Of a DNA stretch of 64,000 nt, positions 1 through 8,857 are shown in pieces (position 1 is the first letter of the stretch; each line of letters begins with the position of its first letter). This DNA is from a virus. Position numbers and translations under genes: made by a program. The notes below the pieces were generated by a model. The model was not told the origin of the DNA. It did not search any database and worked only from the letters and a program-made list of their open reading frames with translations. Location of the stretch: IMG/VR virus record IMGVR_UViG_3300018481_000019, positions 29,818 through 93,817 of that record; one strand, written 5' to 3'.

Positions 1-5
1 GAGTT

Positions 6-1874
6 TTGAAAAACGAGCAGCGCAAGGTTTTGAAGCCAATGCTCGGTGACAGTCCCAAGCTCCCCCAAGGATTGCTCGCCGCAGGAACCGACTCTCTGGT
101 GATTGGACTAACCCGAGATGGGTTGCTGTGGGAGGACGGGAAGTGGGTCGAGAATGACGAGATGTGGGGAGCCACCACTCCCCTCTCAGCCGATGATGTG
201 GCATTCGTCGCCCGAGCCTTCACTGAGGGCTGCGATTCGGTGTTGTTCCGGCCCTACTTCCCGTTGGCCTGGATTCCAGAAGAGCCGGTGGTTGCCGCTG
301 CGCCGGAGAAGCCCGCGGCTCCGTCGCCTTCCAAGCTCCCGCCGGGAGCCAAGCTGGTTGCCATTGTGGACGATCTGGACAAGAGCGCCGTTTTGGAATT
401 GATTGCTCTCGCGCCGGGGCCGGTACTGCTCCGCCGTCACGACGGCAATTGGTTTGAGGACGACGACTGGCTGATTCCACTGAGGTCGATTGATCCACCA
501 CCCATCGTGGTTTTGGAAAAGGACGTGGGCGACGACGTAATCAAGCAAGTCGATGAATCCACGAAGGGTATGGACTTTGTACCCAAGGTGGTCAAGTCGA
601 AGAAACTTCGTTCGTCGGCCTTCATGGAATTGGACGACACTCTCGGGCAGATCGAAGAGCAGTTGATTCTCCGAGCCGCCGTCACCCCGGAAGGGATCAA
701 GGGAACCGAAAAGCTGAAGCGGTACTGGACCGTGGGCGAAGGTGGACTTTTGAAAATCCGGTGGGGAACACCGGGATCGTGGACCCGTTGCCAGCGGCAT
801 CTCCGCAAATACATCGGGCCGAGAGCCGCCGGTTACTGCACCAATCTCTGTCAGCGAATGGGCGGGTTCGGGGTGGCTTGCCACGTCGGGGTGCGGGGCG
901 ATGCCGCTCCACTGATCGGAGTTGGCACCTACACCCCTGGCATGTTCAAGCTGAAGCCAGAGAAGGGTGGCAGGACTCCCTACGCCCGAGAGGACCGAAA
1001 GACCACCCGGACTCTCAGCGATGCCGAGATAGAGCAGCGTCGGGAAGCGGCACGGAAATCGGCGGAGGCTCGTCGCAAATCAACTTCCGAGAGCCGGTCT
1101 GAGGCATGGCGGAGTTCGTCCTTGTCTCAGAAGGTGAAAATGGCTGCGGCGATAGAACTCGCTGCCATTCGCCGCAAGGAAGAACTGCAATCTCTAATCA
1201 GAGGCACCGACGATCCGCTGAAGCGAGCGCAGTATCAGGGCGAGCTTGACGACATCAACAACATGCTCTCAGCCAAGGACGAATGGCTCCGCAATCAGAG
1301 ATACGACGAACTAAAATTGGCGGACAAGCAGATTGATGATGTTCAGAATCAGTTGGATCGGGTGCGGGAGGGTTTCAAAAGGCAGACCGATTCGCTCACC
1401 GAGCGGAGGAACGCTCTTGATCTTCAGATCGAAGCTGCCCGCAATGCGTCCAGCAAGGGCCGGGAATCCGCCCAAGCTGCCAATGAGCGGGAGCGAGCGG
1501 CAGTCGGTGATCTTCGCTCCGAAGCTGCATCACTGCGAGAGCGGGCGGCGAACACCACTTCTGAGGTTCAGCGAATTCAGTTGATGGATCAGGCGCGACG
1601 GCTCAGTGACGAAGCCGGGGTGAAGGAAGAGGGCATCAAGCGGTACTCGGATGCCAATGCCCAAACCATCGACAAGCTGGTGGCGCAGAGACGCGGGATC
1701 AGCACCCAGATCAGTGACATCAATTCCCAACGGACAAGGAAGGTCGCTGATATGAATGTCAATTTGAAAAAATTGCGGGACAAGCGCTCGGGCCTCACCA
1801 AGCAGTATCAGGATGCCTCCGAGTACCTACGCCGGAGTCGATCTACCGGAGCACCGGGGCAGTTCTTCATATGA
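6..1874 (+). CDS. Virion-associated coiled-coil protein (actinophage head region)
   Basis: 622 aa from a TTG start. The N-terminal ~200 residues are acidic with a Pro/Ala linker. A central segment (~235-310) with R-Y-W-T, I-R-W-G-T-P-G, T-R-C and a Cys/His-rich stretch (GYCTNLC, ACHVG) resembles a module I associate with actinophage head proteins. From ~330 to the end it is Lys/Arg/Glu/Gln-rich and predicted as long coiled coil. It overlaps the next gene by 4 bases and precedes the protease-like gene, so a scaffold or internal head role is inferred. No enzymatic motif is seen. Confidence 0.75.
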   Translation: MKNEQRKVLKPMLGDSPKLPQGLLAAGTDSLVIGLTRDGLLWEDGKWVENDEMWGATTPLSADDVAFVARAFTEGCDSVLFRPYFPLAWIPEEPVVAAAPEKPAAPSPSKLPPGAKLVAIVDDLDKSAVLELIALAPGPVLLRRHDGNWFEDDDWLIPLRSIDPPPIVVLEKDVGDDVIKQVDESTKGMDFVPKVVKSKKLRSSAFMELDDTLGQIEEQLILRAAVTPEGIKGTEKLKRYWTVGEGGLLKIRWGTPGSWTRCQRHLRKYIGPRAAGYCTNLCQRMGGFGVACHVGVRGDAAPLIGVGTYTPGMFKLKPEKGGRTPYAREDRKTTRTLSDAEIEQRREAARKSAEARRKSTSESRSEAWRSSSLSQKVKMAAAIELAAIRRKEELQSLIRGTDDPLKRAQYQGELDDINNMLSAKDEWLRNQRYDELKLADKQIDDVQNQLDRVREGFKRQTDSLTERRNALDLQIEAARNASSKGRESAQAANERERAAVGDLRSEAASLRERAANTTSEVQRIQLMDQARRLSDEAGVKEEGIKRYSDANAQTIDKLVAQRRGISTQISDINSQRTRKVADMNVNLKKLRDKRSGLTKQYQDASEYLRRSRSTGAPGQFFI

Positions 1875-2311
1875 GCTATTGGCTGCGTTTTGAAAACCAC
1901 CGTGAGCCGGTCGAAGTTGCCAGTGGATACGGTTTCAAGGCACCGAAATCGTGGGGCCGGATGCTCCGAATGGAGGAAGCAGATGATGTATCTGGTGGCG
2001 ATTGCTGCCCCGATTTGGAAAACGATCCCCTGGCGGACCTAGAGCGCCAGCTTCAGGATGAAGAATCCAAGCTCTCGGAGTTGATTGGCTCTACCGCCGA
2101 GATTCAAAAGGAAATCGGGAGGTACGACATCAGGATTCTCACTGCCAGTGGGAAGGACCGGCGGGCCATGCTCGCCAGCGCACGGTTTTTGAAAGTCCAA
2201 CAATTGCACGACATGGAAGCCCGGAACCAGACAGAGATAGACCGTCAGCGAGCAAGGGTCGCCAGTTTGCGAAGGCTACGATCCGAGAAGAGAAAGGACT
2301 TGTCGAAATGA
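1871..2311 (+). CDS. Small coiled-coil protein of the head cluster
   Basis: 146 aa. ATGA overlaps at both ends place it in one translationally coupled unit between the coiled-coil virion protein and the protease-like gene. Residues ~50-145 are heptad-like and charged; the N-terminal third is Trp/Gly-containing. No known family is recognised. It may partner the upstream coiled-coil protein. Confidence 0.75.
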   Translation: MSYWLRFENHREPVEVASGYGFKAPKSWGRMLRMEEADDVSGGDCCPDLENDPLADLERQLQDEESKLSELIGSTAEIQKEIGRYDIRILTASGKDRRAMLASARFLKVQQLHDMEARNQTEIDRQRARVASLRRLRSEKRKDLSK

Positions 2312-3225
2312 CCGATCTAGCTGGCGAACTTCTGCCAGACGGTGTGTATGAGGGCTATGCCGAATGGGGCATGGTGCGGGAGGACATCGGCGCGATTCTG
2401 GCGGCGGGGTTCCCGGTCAAGCCACCGAAGCAGTGGTTTGAGAATCCCAATTTCATGCGTCTCTCGCCATTGACCGTGGAAGGCTCGGGACAAGTGATGG
2501 GCCACGTCGCATCGTGGAAGCAGTCGCACATCGGCATGAGTGGATCGGTGCGCGCCCCCAAGTCGAAGTCGAAGTACGCCTTTTTTAAGACCGGCGTGGT
2601 GGAGACGGACGATGGTTCGTTCCAAGACGTAGGGCAGATCACTCTCACCGGGGGTCACGCCCCATTGGACGCGACCACCGCCGATGCCGTAGCCCACTAC
2701 GACAACACCGACTCCGCCGTGATGGACGTGAATGTCGGTGAGGATCGGTTCGGAATCTGGGTTGCCGGAGCGCTCCGTCCCAACGTTGACGAGACGAAGC
2801 TGCGAACGATTCGGGCTTCCTCCGTCTCCGGCGACTGGCGACCGATCAACGGTGGCTTGGAACTAGTCGCGGTGTGCGCGGTCAACGTTCCCGGCATTCC
2901 GATCCCCCGAGCCAAGATCGCATCGGGTGTCCCGATTGCCCTGGTTGCCGCCGGAGTGGAGCCGTTGGTCGATCTGGCTCTGGAAGAGAATCTCGGCCTC
3001 AGCATTGATGAAGAGATTCGGGCGGGGCTGAATGAGGTCTACGACCGTCTGGAAGCCATTGAGTCCAGGCCGGACATCACCATGACCGCCGCAGAGCGAC
3101 GTGACGCTATCTCTCAGGCGATCAATGACACCGCCACGGACAGAGAGGCTCGGGCCGAGTCACTCCGTAGGAACGTCCACAGGGACGCTTACGCCGCTTC
3201 TCTGCGGAGCCGAGTCCATTCGTGA
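2308..3225 (+). CDS. Capsid maturation protease-like protein
   Basis: 305 aa, ATGA overlap upstream and GTGA downstream. The core has features I associate with actinophage prohead protease-like proteins: G-H-V-A-S-W...S-H-I-G-M (~66-78), I-T-L-T-G-G-H-A, a H-Y-D segment, G-I-W-V-A-G-A, then A-S-S-V-S-G-D-W-R and L-E-L-V-A-V...V-N-V-P-G (~170-200). The C-terminal ~70 residues are a charged helix. By family analogy it cleaves scaffold/capsid during head maturation; catalytic residues cannot be assigned by eye. Residues 3-10 read DLAGELLP, a peptide shared with many other proteins here. Confidence 0.7.
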   Translation: MTDLAGELLPDGVYEGYAEWGMVREDIGAILAAGFPVKPPKQWFENPNFMRLSPLTVEGSGQVMGHVASWKQSHIGMSGSVRAPKSKSKYAFFKTGVVETDDGSFQDVGQITLTGGHAPLDATTADAVAHYDNTDSAVMDVNVGEDRFGIWVAGALRPNVDETKLRTIRASSVSGDWRPINGGLELVAVCAVNVPGIPIPRAKIASGVPIALVAAGVEPLVDLALEENLGLSIDEEIRAGLNEVYDRLEAIESRPDITMTAAERRDAISQAINDTATDREARAESLRRNVHRDAYAASLRSRVHS

Positions 3226-6179
3226 CCCAGAATCGGGCCAGGGCGGTGCCAAGCACCGCTCTGGTCGCTGCTCGCTCATGGGAAGCCGAGCTTCACCCGC
3301 GGGGCCGGGATGGGAAGTTCATCGAAAAGCTCGGCATGGTCAAGCTCTTCGACTTCGTCCATCCCCGCTCTAAGGAACAGATTTCAGAATCGACCGGCGT
3401 AGTCAAGAACATCTTTGGCGGCGACCGCATCATGGTGGAACTACCCGATGGGGTGACGGTCCCGGTCAAGTCCAACCAGATCGAATCGCTTGGCGAGAAG
3501 GCACGACTCACCCTGTATCGGGGTGAAGGCGATCTGGACAATCCGTCGTACTACACGCCGGAGTCAGGGGAAGCAGGGGGATGGTGGACGAGCGACCGTG
3601 ATGCGGCAGACCGATACGCCAAGGGTGTTCCTGGGGGGAAGGTCTACGAAATCGAAGTCGAAGGGTCAGAGGTAGAGCCAAGGGGTGCTCATTACTTCAT
3701 CTCTGACCCGACGGTTCGATCAAGGCGACGATTGACCGACTCCGGCGCTCTTTACCAAAACGAGAATTTCCTAGACACCGTCAAGCAAGTCGATGCCGCC
3801 GAATTCCACAAGGGATTCGCTGAAGCTCGCCAGGGTCGGTACGGAGCCTTCCTTAGTGATTTCGATGAAAGCCACTTCGCTCAGGAAAATGTCGATGTCT
3901 ACTCGGCGTTCGACGGGAAGGTGGGTGCGGCTCTCACTCGCCATGAGGACGGTCGAGTTGAAATCGGTTCCCTCTATGCCTTGGAGGGAGCGCCACCTAA
4001 AGCCGGGATCGACCTACTCCGATATTTACTGGACGAAAAAGGGGTCAATTGGCTCAACAACTTCGATGGGCCACTGACCGATATGTACGAAGCGAACGGG
4101 TTCAAGGTCGATACCTCTGATCCCTGGAACGAAGAGTATGCGCCGGATGGATGGGACTATGAGCGGTTTGACAATCCCGCATACATTACAATGTCCCGTA
4201 AAATGGAAAGACCTGTAAGGGGAGCAGCAAGTGGTAGAAGCATTGACACCGGAACAACTGGAACAGATTCGGACGAGTCTCTACGCCAAGACCGAAGCAC
4301 GGCTCGGCAAGGAATGGGTCGCGTCCCACCAAGAGTTGATGGACGAGCAGTTTCAGATGATGCAGGACTACGGGCTTCTGGACGAAGTCCTCTTGGAGCC
4401 GACGCTCTAACAGCATCGGTCAGAGTGGAGGCGATGCGCGCCTTCGTTCACAATCCGCACACGGTCTTGGTGTCTTTCACCGCCGCTGACTGGAACCCCG
4501 ACCTTCACCCGAGAGGTCACGACGGCAAGTTCATTGAGACGCTTGGCCTGATTCATCTCATTGATATGGCGGGCTTTCGCCACGGTCAGAGGGGCGACAA
4601 GCGGGTCCAGGGTCAAGTCCAAGAAATCATCCCCGACCCTGACGACCCCGGCAACCCGATCATTCGGGTGAAAATGACCGATCCCCGATGGGACGCTTCT
4701 GCATTCGGGGAGACATTCGATGCTCGGAGCTACCAAGTCTCGGCTCGGGAACCGGGCAAAGCGACGATTCCAAAAGAGCCAGTTGTCGATCTAGCGGGCG
4801 AACTGTTGCCTGACGAGCCTCCGTCAGTTACCCCCATAGCGACCGACCTTGTCCCGTCGATCACCGAATCCGACATCGGGGTTGGAATGGCTCTGGCTCC
4901 AATGGCGAAGCCTGGTGGGTGGGACGGGTTGTCGCCAGCGGCAAAGCAATCGTGGATCACGGATCAGATGCAGGCGGACCTCAGTGCGTTTCGGGGAGCG
5001 CCCACAGTTTTCAATTTGGAAAGCACTGATCCTGAAGTCGCATTCAATCTCGCCAACCGATACCGGGAGCTAACCGGCATCGACACGCCGACCGCGCTGT
5101 GGGTCGATGGGGTTGTCACCAACGCATCGGCTCATTTGATGAACGACGAATTGGTCAAGCCGACTTCAGCGATTGCCGTGGCCCATCCCGGCACCAAGCA
5201 CCCTGGCGGCATTGGCCCGATCACGAACCGCAAGGCCATAGTTTTGAATCAAGTTCACTTCCAAGACGACAAGACGTGGGCCAAAGAGAAGGCCATGAGT
5301 TCTGGCGGGTCGTTTCCCTGGTCGGTCGGCTCTACCCAAGGCGATTACACGGCGACGATGGTGCATGAGTTCGGACACCACCGGCAGTTCCGGTATCTGG
5401 CGGAGACGATGCTGGAAGCTGGTCAGCCGTTTTCAAAAGTGAGACATGCCGACGGTTTCGGCCTCATGCCGGATTCTTCTAATTGGCCCGAAGTCCAGGC
5501 GGCCCGGTATGAGATTCAAAAACTGGCTCCCTCTCAGTACGGGTTGAGCAAGTCTTCAGAGGCATTCGCTGAAGTGTGGGCCGGAGTTGTTACCGGCTAC
5601 GTCCCGATTTCACCTGAATTGCAATCTGCGTGGGACTCATGGCATCTCGGAATGGACATTCCCGGTCAGATGCCGCCGACTCGGTACACCCCCGACGAGC
5701 TTGTCGATTATGGATCACTCGCTCCCGAAGAGCTAGATGCGTATTGGGCTGAGGCTTCTGCCCTTTTGGAATTGCCGGGAATGCGTGAGCACTACCCCCA
5801 AACCGCTGCGCTCTACGACTCATGGGCCGCTGGAACGGTCTACGCCGAGTCCGACTTCGGGGAGCCGATTGAGTTCCCGAGCGAGAGCTTGGAACTTGAA
5901 CCAGCGTTGATGCAGGCTCGGTCGGTTCAGGAAATCAAGGCCACCAATTTTTCGGAAGTCGAATCCTTCATACGAGAAGCAGAGAAGACACAGGGCGGCG
6001 CGTGGTCGTTCTTCCCGACATTCGGCTCGGTAGACATAGTGCGAGCAGCAACACCGTCTCAAATTCCTGATGATTATTACAGCCCATCAAGTAACCGAAT
6101 TTTCTACAAGGGCAAGTGGCAGACTTTCACCCCGGCAGCAATTATCCGAGAGCAGAACAGAGGGATGGGGTCCGATTGA
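3222..6179 (+). CDS. Polyvalent virion protein: ART-like, GNAT-like and zincin metallopeptidase regions
   Basis: Formally a 985-codon ORF from a GTG (GTGA overlap). Two copies of a module LHPRGxDGKFIExLG start at about residues 24 and 428. After the first comes an ADP-ribosyltransferase-like fold (LYRGE, GGWWTSDRDAADRYA, VYEIEV; ~88-165) and a GNAT-like region ending around ITMSRKM (~190-326). After the second come DLAGELLP (523-530) and a metallopeptidase with HEFGHH (715-720) and a candidate third ligand in SEAFAEVWAG (~780). Residues ~337-397 look like an out-of-frame translation of a nested gene (4231-4410). The ORF may therefore be two proteins, the second starting near 4425/4434, with a frame disturbance near 4195-4216. 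Confidence 0.7.
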   Translation: MTQNRARAVPSTALVAARSWEAELHPRGRDGKFIEKLGMVKLFDFVHPRSKEQISESTGVVKNIFGGDRIMVELPDGVTVPVKSNQIESLGEKARLTLYRGEGDLDNPSYYTPESGEAGGWWTSDRDAADRYAKGVPGGKVYEIEVEGSEVEPRGAHYFISDPTVRSRRRLTDSGALYQNENFLDTVKQVDAAEFHKGFAEARQGRYGAFLSDFDESHFAQENVDVYSAFDGKVGAALTRHEDGRVEIGSLYALEGAPPKAGIDLLRYLLDEKGVNWLNNFDGPLTDMYEANGFKVDTSDPWNEEYAPDGWDYERFDNPAYITMSRKMERPVRGAASGRSIDTGTTGTDSDESLRQDRSTARQGMGRVPPRVDGRAVSDDAGLRASGRSPLGADALTASVRVEAMRAFVHNPHTVLVSFTAADWNPDLHPRGHDGKFIETLGLIHLIDMAGFRHGQRGDKRVQGQVQEIIPDPDDPGNPIIRVKMTDPRWDASAFGETFDARSYQVSAREPGKATIPKEPVVDLAGELLPDEPPSVTPIATDLVPSITESDIGVGMALAPMAKPGGWDGLSPAAKQSWITDQMQADLSAFRGAPTVFNLESTDPEVAFNLANRYRELTGIDTPTALWVDGVVTNASAHLMNDELVKPTSAIAVAHPGTKHPGGIGPITNRKAIVLNQVHFQDDKTWAKEKAMSSGGSFPWSVGSTQGDYTATMVHEFGHHRQFRYLAETMLEAGQPFSKVRHADGFGLMPDSSNWPEVQAARYEIQKLAPSQYGLSKSSEAFAEVWAGVVTGYVPISPELQSAWDSWHLGMDIPGQMPPTRYTPDELVDYGSLAPEELDAYWAEASALLELPGMREHYPQTAALYDSWAAGTVYAESDFGEPIEFPSESLELEPALMQARSVQEIKATNFSEVESFIREAEKTQGGAWSFFPTFGSVDIVRAATPSQIPDDYYSPSSNRIFYKGKWQTFTPAAIIREQNRGMGSD
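4231..4410 (+). CDS. Small nested gene, 59 aa, within the 3222-6179 ORF
   Basis: GTG start behind a good ribosome site (AAGGGGAGC, 6 bases upstream). The product begins MVEALTPEQLEQIRTSL and is a soluble, helical, acidic protein. Its codons have the G/C-rich third positions of real genes here, whereas the overlapping long frame is A/T-rich at third positions and encodes R/S/G/D low complexity. A TAA in this frame lies just upstream at 4216-4218. This looks like a genuine gene, either overprinted on the long ORF or separating two genes. Confidence 0.6.
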   Translation: MVEALTPEQLEQIRTSLYAKTEARLGKEWVASHQELMDEQFQMMQDYGLLDEVLLEPTL

Positions 6180-6180
6180 T

Positions 6181-6453
6181 ATGACCAGTGTGCTCACGCC
6201 GATGTGTTACTCCTGCCTTCATCTCCGCACCACGCTCCCCGACGGCAAGCTCCCCTGCGCTGCGTTTCCCTATGGAATCCCTGATGAAATTCTGGACGGG
6301 CAAACCGACCATCGACTGCCGGTGGAGGGCGACGACGGGATTGTCTTTGAGCAAGACCCGGACCTTCCCGAGCCTCCGTTCGATTCCTACCCGTTCGCAC
6401 AGGCGGTTGTCTCGTCGCTTAGGATGCGAGTGCATGGACGGCCAGACCTTTGA
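6181..6453 (+). CDS. Cys-containing small actinophage protein
   Basis: 90 aa starting MTSVLTPMCYSCLHLR, one base after the preceding TGA. CYSC near the N-terminus and C-A-A-F-P-Y-G-I-P...G-D-D-G-I-V-F-E resemble a small protein common near actinophage structural genes; function unknown. The C-terminal 30 residues are acidic and Pro-rich, then basic. Confidence 0.7.
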   Translation: MTSVLTPMCYSCLHLRTTLPDGKLPCAAFPYGIPDEILDGQTDHRLPVEGDDGIVFEQDPDLPEPPFDSYPFAQAVVSSLRMRVHGRPDL

Positions 6454-6649
6454 CTTTGGACCGCATAGACACAGACACGCCGACGGAAGAGAGTGCAAAG
6501 GCACCCTCCGGTATTACAGGGTGAAGGAAAAGCTGGTGCTCAGTCAACGGACATCTCATGTGGTTACCACCGTCAGTCAGTTTTCAAATCCCGACCTCAT
6601 GGCCCGATGCGACGAGTGCGGAATCGCGGGCGTACTAGTGGAGCGATAA
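6434..6649 (+). CDS. Small zinc-ribbon-like protein
   Basis: 71 aa starting MDGQTFDFGPHRHRHADG, overlapping the preceding gene by 20 bases. His-rich N-terminus, a lone Cys near residue 23 and CDEC near the C-terminus could bind one zinc. Its TAA is followed directly by the endolysin ATG (TAAATG), indicating coupling. Function unknown. Confidence 0.65.
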   Translation: MDGQTFDFGPHRHRHADGRECKGTLRYYRVKEKLVLSQRTSHVVTTVSQFSNPDLMARCDECGIAGVLVER

Positions 6650-7285
6650 ATGGCGAGCAGCACACAAGTCAGAACGTGGTGGTCGAAGTACCGCTGCCGA
6701 CCGGAGCGATTCGTGAAGGTGGCCTTCCCCGGCGACGGCAAGACGTGGCAACTCTCGGTTGCGTCTGAGTCGGCTCCGATCTGGCGAGCGGTTTCACAGA
6801 TCATGGCGAGCGAGCCGTATCTGTTTTTGGAAAGCGCGGGAGGCACCTACAACTGTCGTCCGCCGAGTCTCCATGCCTATGCCTTGGCTATCGACATCAA
6901 TCCGTCGAAGAACCCGTATCGGAATCCGCCGCGGCACAACTACCCGAGCACCTTCATTTCACGAATGGAGGGAATCAAGGCCAACGGCAAGCAAGCCGTT
7001 CAATGGGGCGGTCGGTGGCCCGCGGGGAATCCGCCAGACACGATGCACTGGCAGATCAACGTCGCACCGGCAGACGTGAAGAATGTCACTTGGGACAAGA
7101 ATGGAGATGAAGATATGGCGAACGGACCCAACGGAGAACCCAATTGGGACGAAGTTTCAGATTGGGCGCAAGCGGCATGGACCGACGCTCACAAAGCGGG
7201 GCTGCTCAATGAGAACTCCCACCCGAGAGACAGCCTGGAAGTCGAGCAGTTGATGGTCTACTTGAATCGGGCCAAGGTCATTTGA
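6650..7285 (+). CDS. Endolysin, M15 family (VanY/L-Ala-D-Glu peptidase type)
   Basis: 211 aa. Zinc peptidase signatures: S-L-H-A-Y-A-L-A-I-D-I-N (~75-86; His and Asp ligands) and G-G-R-W...D-T-M-H-W-Q-I (~121-138; third His). The family cleaves peptidoglycan cross-link or stem peptides. The C-terminal ~70 residues (W-D-E-V-S-D-W-A-Q-A-A-W-T-D-A) may be wall-binding. No signal peptide, so release would need a holin; a one-helix membrane protein follows with a TTGA overlap. Confidence 0.85.
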   Translation: MASSTQVRTWWSKYRCRPERFVKVAFPGDGKTWQLSVASESAPIWRAVSQIMASEPYLFLESAGGTYNCRPPSLHAYALAIDINPSKNPYRNPPRHNYPSTFISRMEGIKANGKQAVQWGGRWPAGNPPDTMHWQINVAPADVKNVTWDKNGDEDMANGPNGEPNWDEVSDWAQAAWTDAHKAGLLNENSHPRDSLEVEQLMVYLNRAKVI

Positions 7286-7422
7286 ATCCCTGGCTCGCCT
7301 TCGCTCTTGGAATGATCTTGGGCGCGGGCCTGCTCATGGGAATTAGTCTTGCCGTCGCTGCCGGAAGGGGCAGGGAATGGGAGGAAGGCCAGAAACCCCC
7401 CGATGATTCGGGGGGTTTCTGA
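7282..7422 (+). CDS. One-helix membrane protein after the endolysin (possible holin)
   Basis: 46 aa from a TTG that overlaps the endolysin stop (TTGA). One hydrophobic segment (residues ~4-29) and a short charged tail. Position suggests a holin or lysis accessory; sequence alone does not prove this. Its last ten codons are also the arms of a strong terminator hairpin. An internal ATG at codon 11 is an alternative start. Confidence 0.6.
   Translation: MNPWLAFALGMILGAGLLMGISLAVAAGRGREWEEGQKPPDDSGGF
7391..7420 (+). terminator. Hairpin terminator overlapping the end of the small lysis gene
   Basis: Perfect 11-bp stem AGAAACCCCCC / GGGGGGTTTCT with a 7-base loop, followed by a weak T-rich run. 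It lies inside the last codons of the preceding gene, so translating ribosomes could modulate it. Confidence 0.75.
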
Positions 7423-7490
7423 TTGGTTTAGGCCGATTGAGCGGCGGGTAGGGTCGGCGGAGTTGTCGCGGCCTCAGAAAAGAGGACGCA

Positions 7491-8441
7491 ATGAGACGAA
7501 CCGTCGCATTCCTTACCGCTGTGTTGGTAGTGATGTTGCTCTCTCTGACGGCTACCGCCCATCATCGACCGTGGCACACCCGCGGCACCACCACCACCAC
7601 AACTACAACTACCCGGCCCACGACTACAACTACCCGGCCCACAACTACAAGTACCACCCCCGCTGGCGCGTGCGACACCACACCCGATGGTGCGCCGAGC
7701 GGAGCATCCGTTCGTGGTCCCGCCACTATCACGACGAGCCAGACCATTTCCAATGTCGTCTTCGACGGCACTCACAGCGATGATTTAGTTCGGGTCTATG
7801 GCTCTCATGTGATTTTCAATCATGTGACATTCAGAGGAACCGGCACCGGCTCCACCGGACATACGGTGGAAGTGAAGCGGGGAGGCTCAGTCGAGATTCG
7901 TAATTCGCTTTGGAATGGTCAGCCCTCAGAAGACTCCATTCAGTTTGGCGGTCCCAATGGCGATCAGCACGCCGGTCACTCGGTAATTCGGTGCAGCACG
8001 ATTGGCGGCGCACCAGACGAAGATCACGCTGATTTCAAAGTGAGCCAACCGGGAGCGGTCGTGGACTTCATCGACAACCGTTTTGCCACGGTGCCGACGG
8101 GGGGAAGGACAATTCAAAACGACGGAAGCGTCGGTAGGCAGAACTTCATCCGCAACACCGGACTGGCAAACGTGCTTTTGGAAAACACCGTCGCTGGCTC
8201 TTTGGTCGGCAACAGCATTGGTCAGTTGTACGTCTACAACGCAAGGGATTGGCTGATTCAAGGGAACACCATCACCCGATTGCAGAACGGTGTAGCCGAT
8301 GGACGCAACCCGAGCGGCATCTTCTACCTAGCGAACACGATCAGTCAGTTCGTGTTTTATGGCGGGTCGTGTTGGGCGACCGGGAACTCGTTGGCCTTAT
8401 CCCAATGCGCGGTCGGCTCCCCTGGTTGGTATCCGAGATAA
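7491..8441 (+). CDS. Secreted beta-helix protein with Thr-rich linker
   Basis: 316 aa with a signal peptide (MRRTVAFLTAVLVVMLLSLTATA), a Thr-rich linker (~33-55), then repeated V/I-x-N/F-x strands typical of right-handed parallel beta-helices (~75-300). RBS AGAGGA. It lies between the lysis genes and a bidirectional terminator. A secreted beta-helix could bind or cut a surface polysaccharide; no catalytic residues were recognised. Confidence 0.75.
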   Translation: MRRTVAFLTAVLVVMLLSLTATAHHRPWHTRGTTTTTTTTTRPTTTTTRPTTTSTTPAGACDTTPDGAPSGASVRGPATITTSQTISNVVFDGTHSDDLVRVYGSHVIFNHVTFRGTGTGSTGHTVEVKRGGSVEIRNSLWNGQPSEDSIQFGGPNGDQHAGHSVIRCSTIGGAPDEDHADFKVSQPGAVVDFIDNRFATVPTGGRTIQNDGSVGRQNFIRNTGLANVLLENTVAGSLVGNSIGQLYVYNARDWLIQGNTITRLQNGVADGRNPSGIFYLANTISQFVFYGGSCWATGNSLALSQCAVGSPGWYPR

Positions 8442-8442
8442 C

Positions 8443-8469
8443 AGAAAGCCCCGAAAATCGGGGCTTTCT
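8443..8469. terminator. Bidirectional terminator between convergent units
   Basis: AGAAAGCCCCG-AAAAT-CGGGGCTTTCT: perfect 11-bp stem with A-rich and T-rich flanks on opposite strands. It ends the rightward beta-helix unit and the long leftward unit. Confidence 0.9.
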
Positions 8470-8542
8470 GATTCCACGGCCCACGGCCTTGTCTTAGCGA
8501 CTCACCGTGATTGTCCACTCTTCCGCGAAGCGCTTGGTCAGC

Positions 8543-8857
8543 TTATCGAATGTCGTCCACGGTCACAGGCTCAGATTTGGGCCAGAGCGTGTTGATGTGT
8601 TCGATTGCCTTCCAGAGAGCAGGCCATTGCTGGCGGTGACGGACGATCATCATGCGGTGGTATCTCGGATTCACGCCTTCGTCACGAATAGCCCTTACTA
8701 GTTCGGACACTGCTTCCGCTAATTCCGATGAAGATAGCTCCTGGCTTCCACTCGGGACATTGCTCGCCGCATACGGCATAAGAGATTCCTTGATGGAGGG
8801 CGCGGGAGTAGATGTAGAGGTCGATTCCGGTTCCACACCAGTAGCACCGTGGGTCAT
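8543..8857 (-). CDS. Small hypothetical protein, last gene of the leftward array
   Basis: 104 aa with ATGA overlap. The N-terminal 45 residues are Ser/Thr/Pro-rich and disordered; the C-terminal half (VSELVRAIRDEGVNPRYHRMMIVRHRQQWPALWKAI, described in part) is helical and ends VDDIR. Not recognised. Confidence 0.6.
   Translation of the reverse strand: MTHGATGVEPESTSTSTPAPSIKESLMPYAASNVPSGSQELSSSELAEAVSELVRAIRDEGVNPRYHRMMIVRHRQQWPALWKAIEHINTLWPKSEPVTVDDIR

Noticed and set aside
8471-8542. KRFAEEWTITVSR-like peptide in another frame just past the 8543 gene.
   Set aside because: No start codon in frame; may be a remnant.
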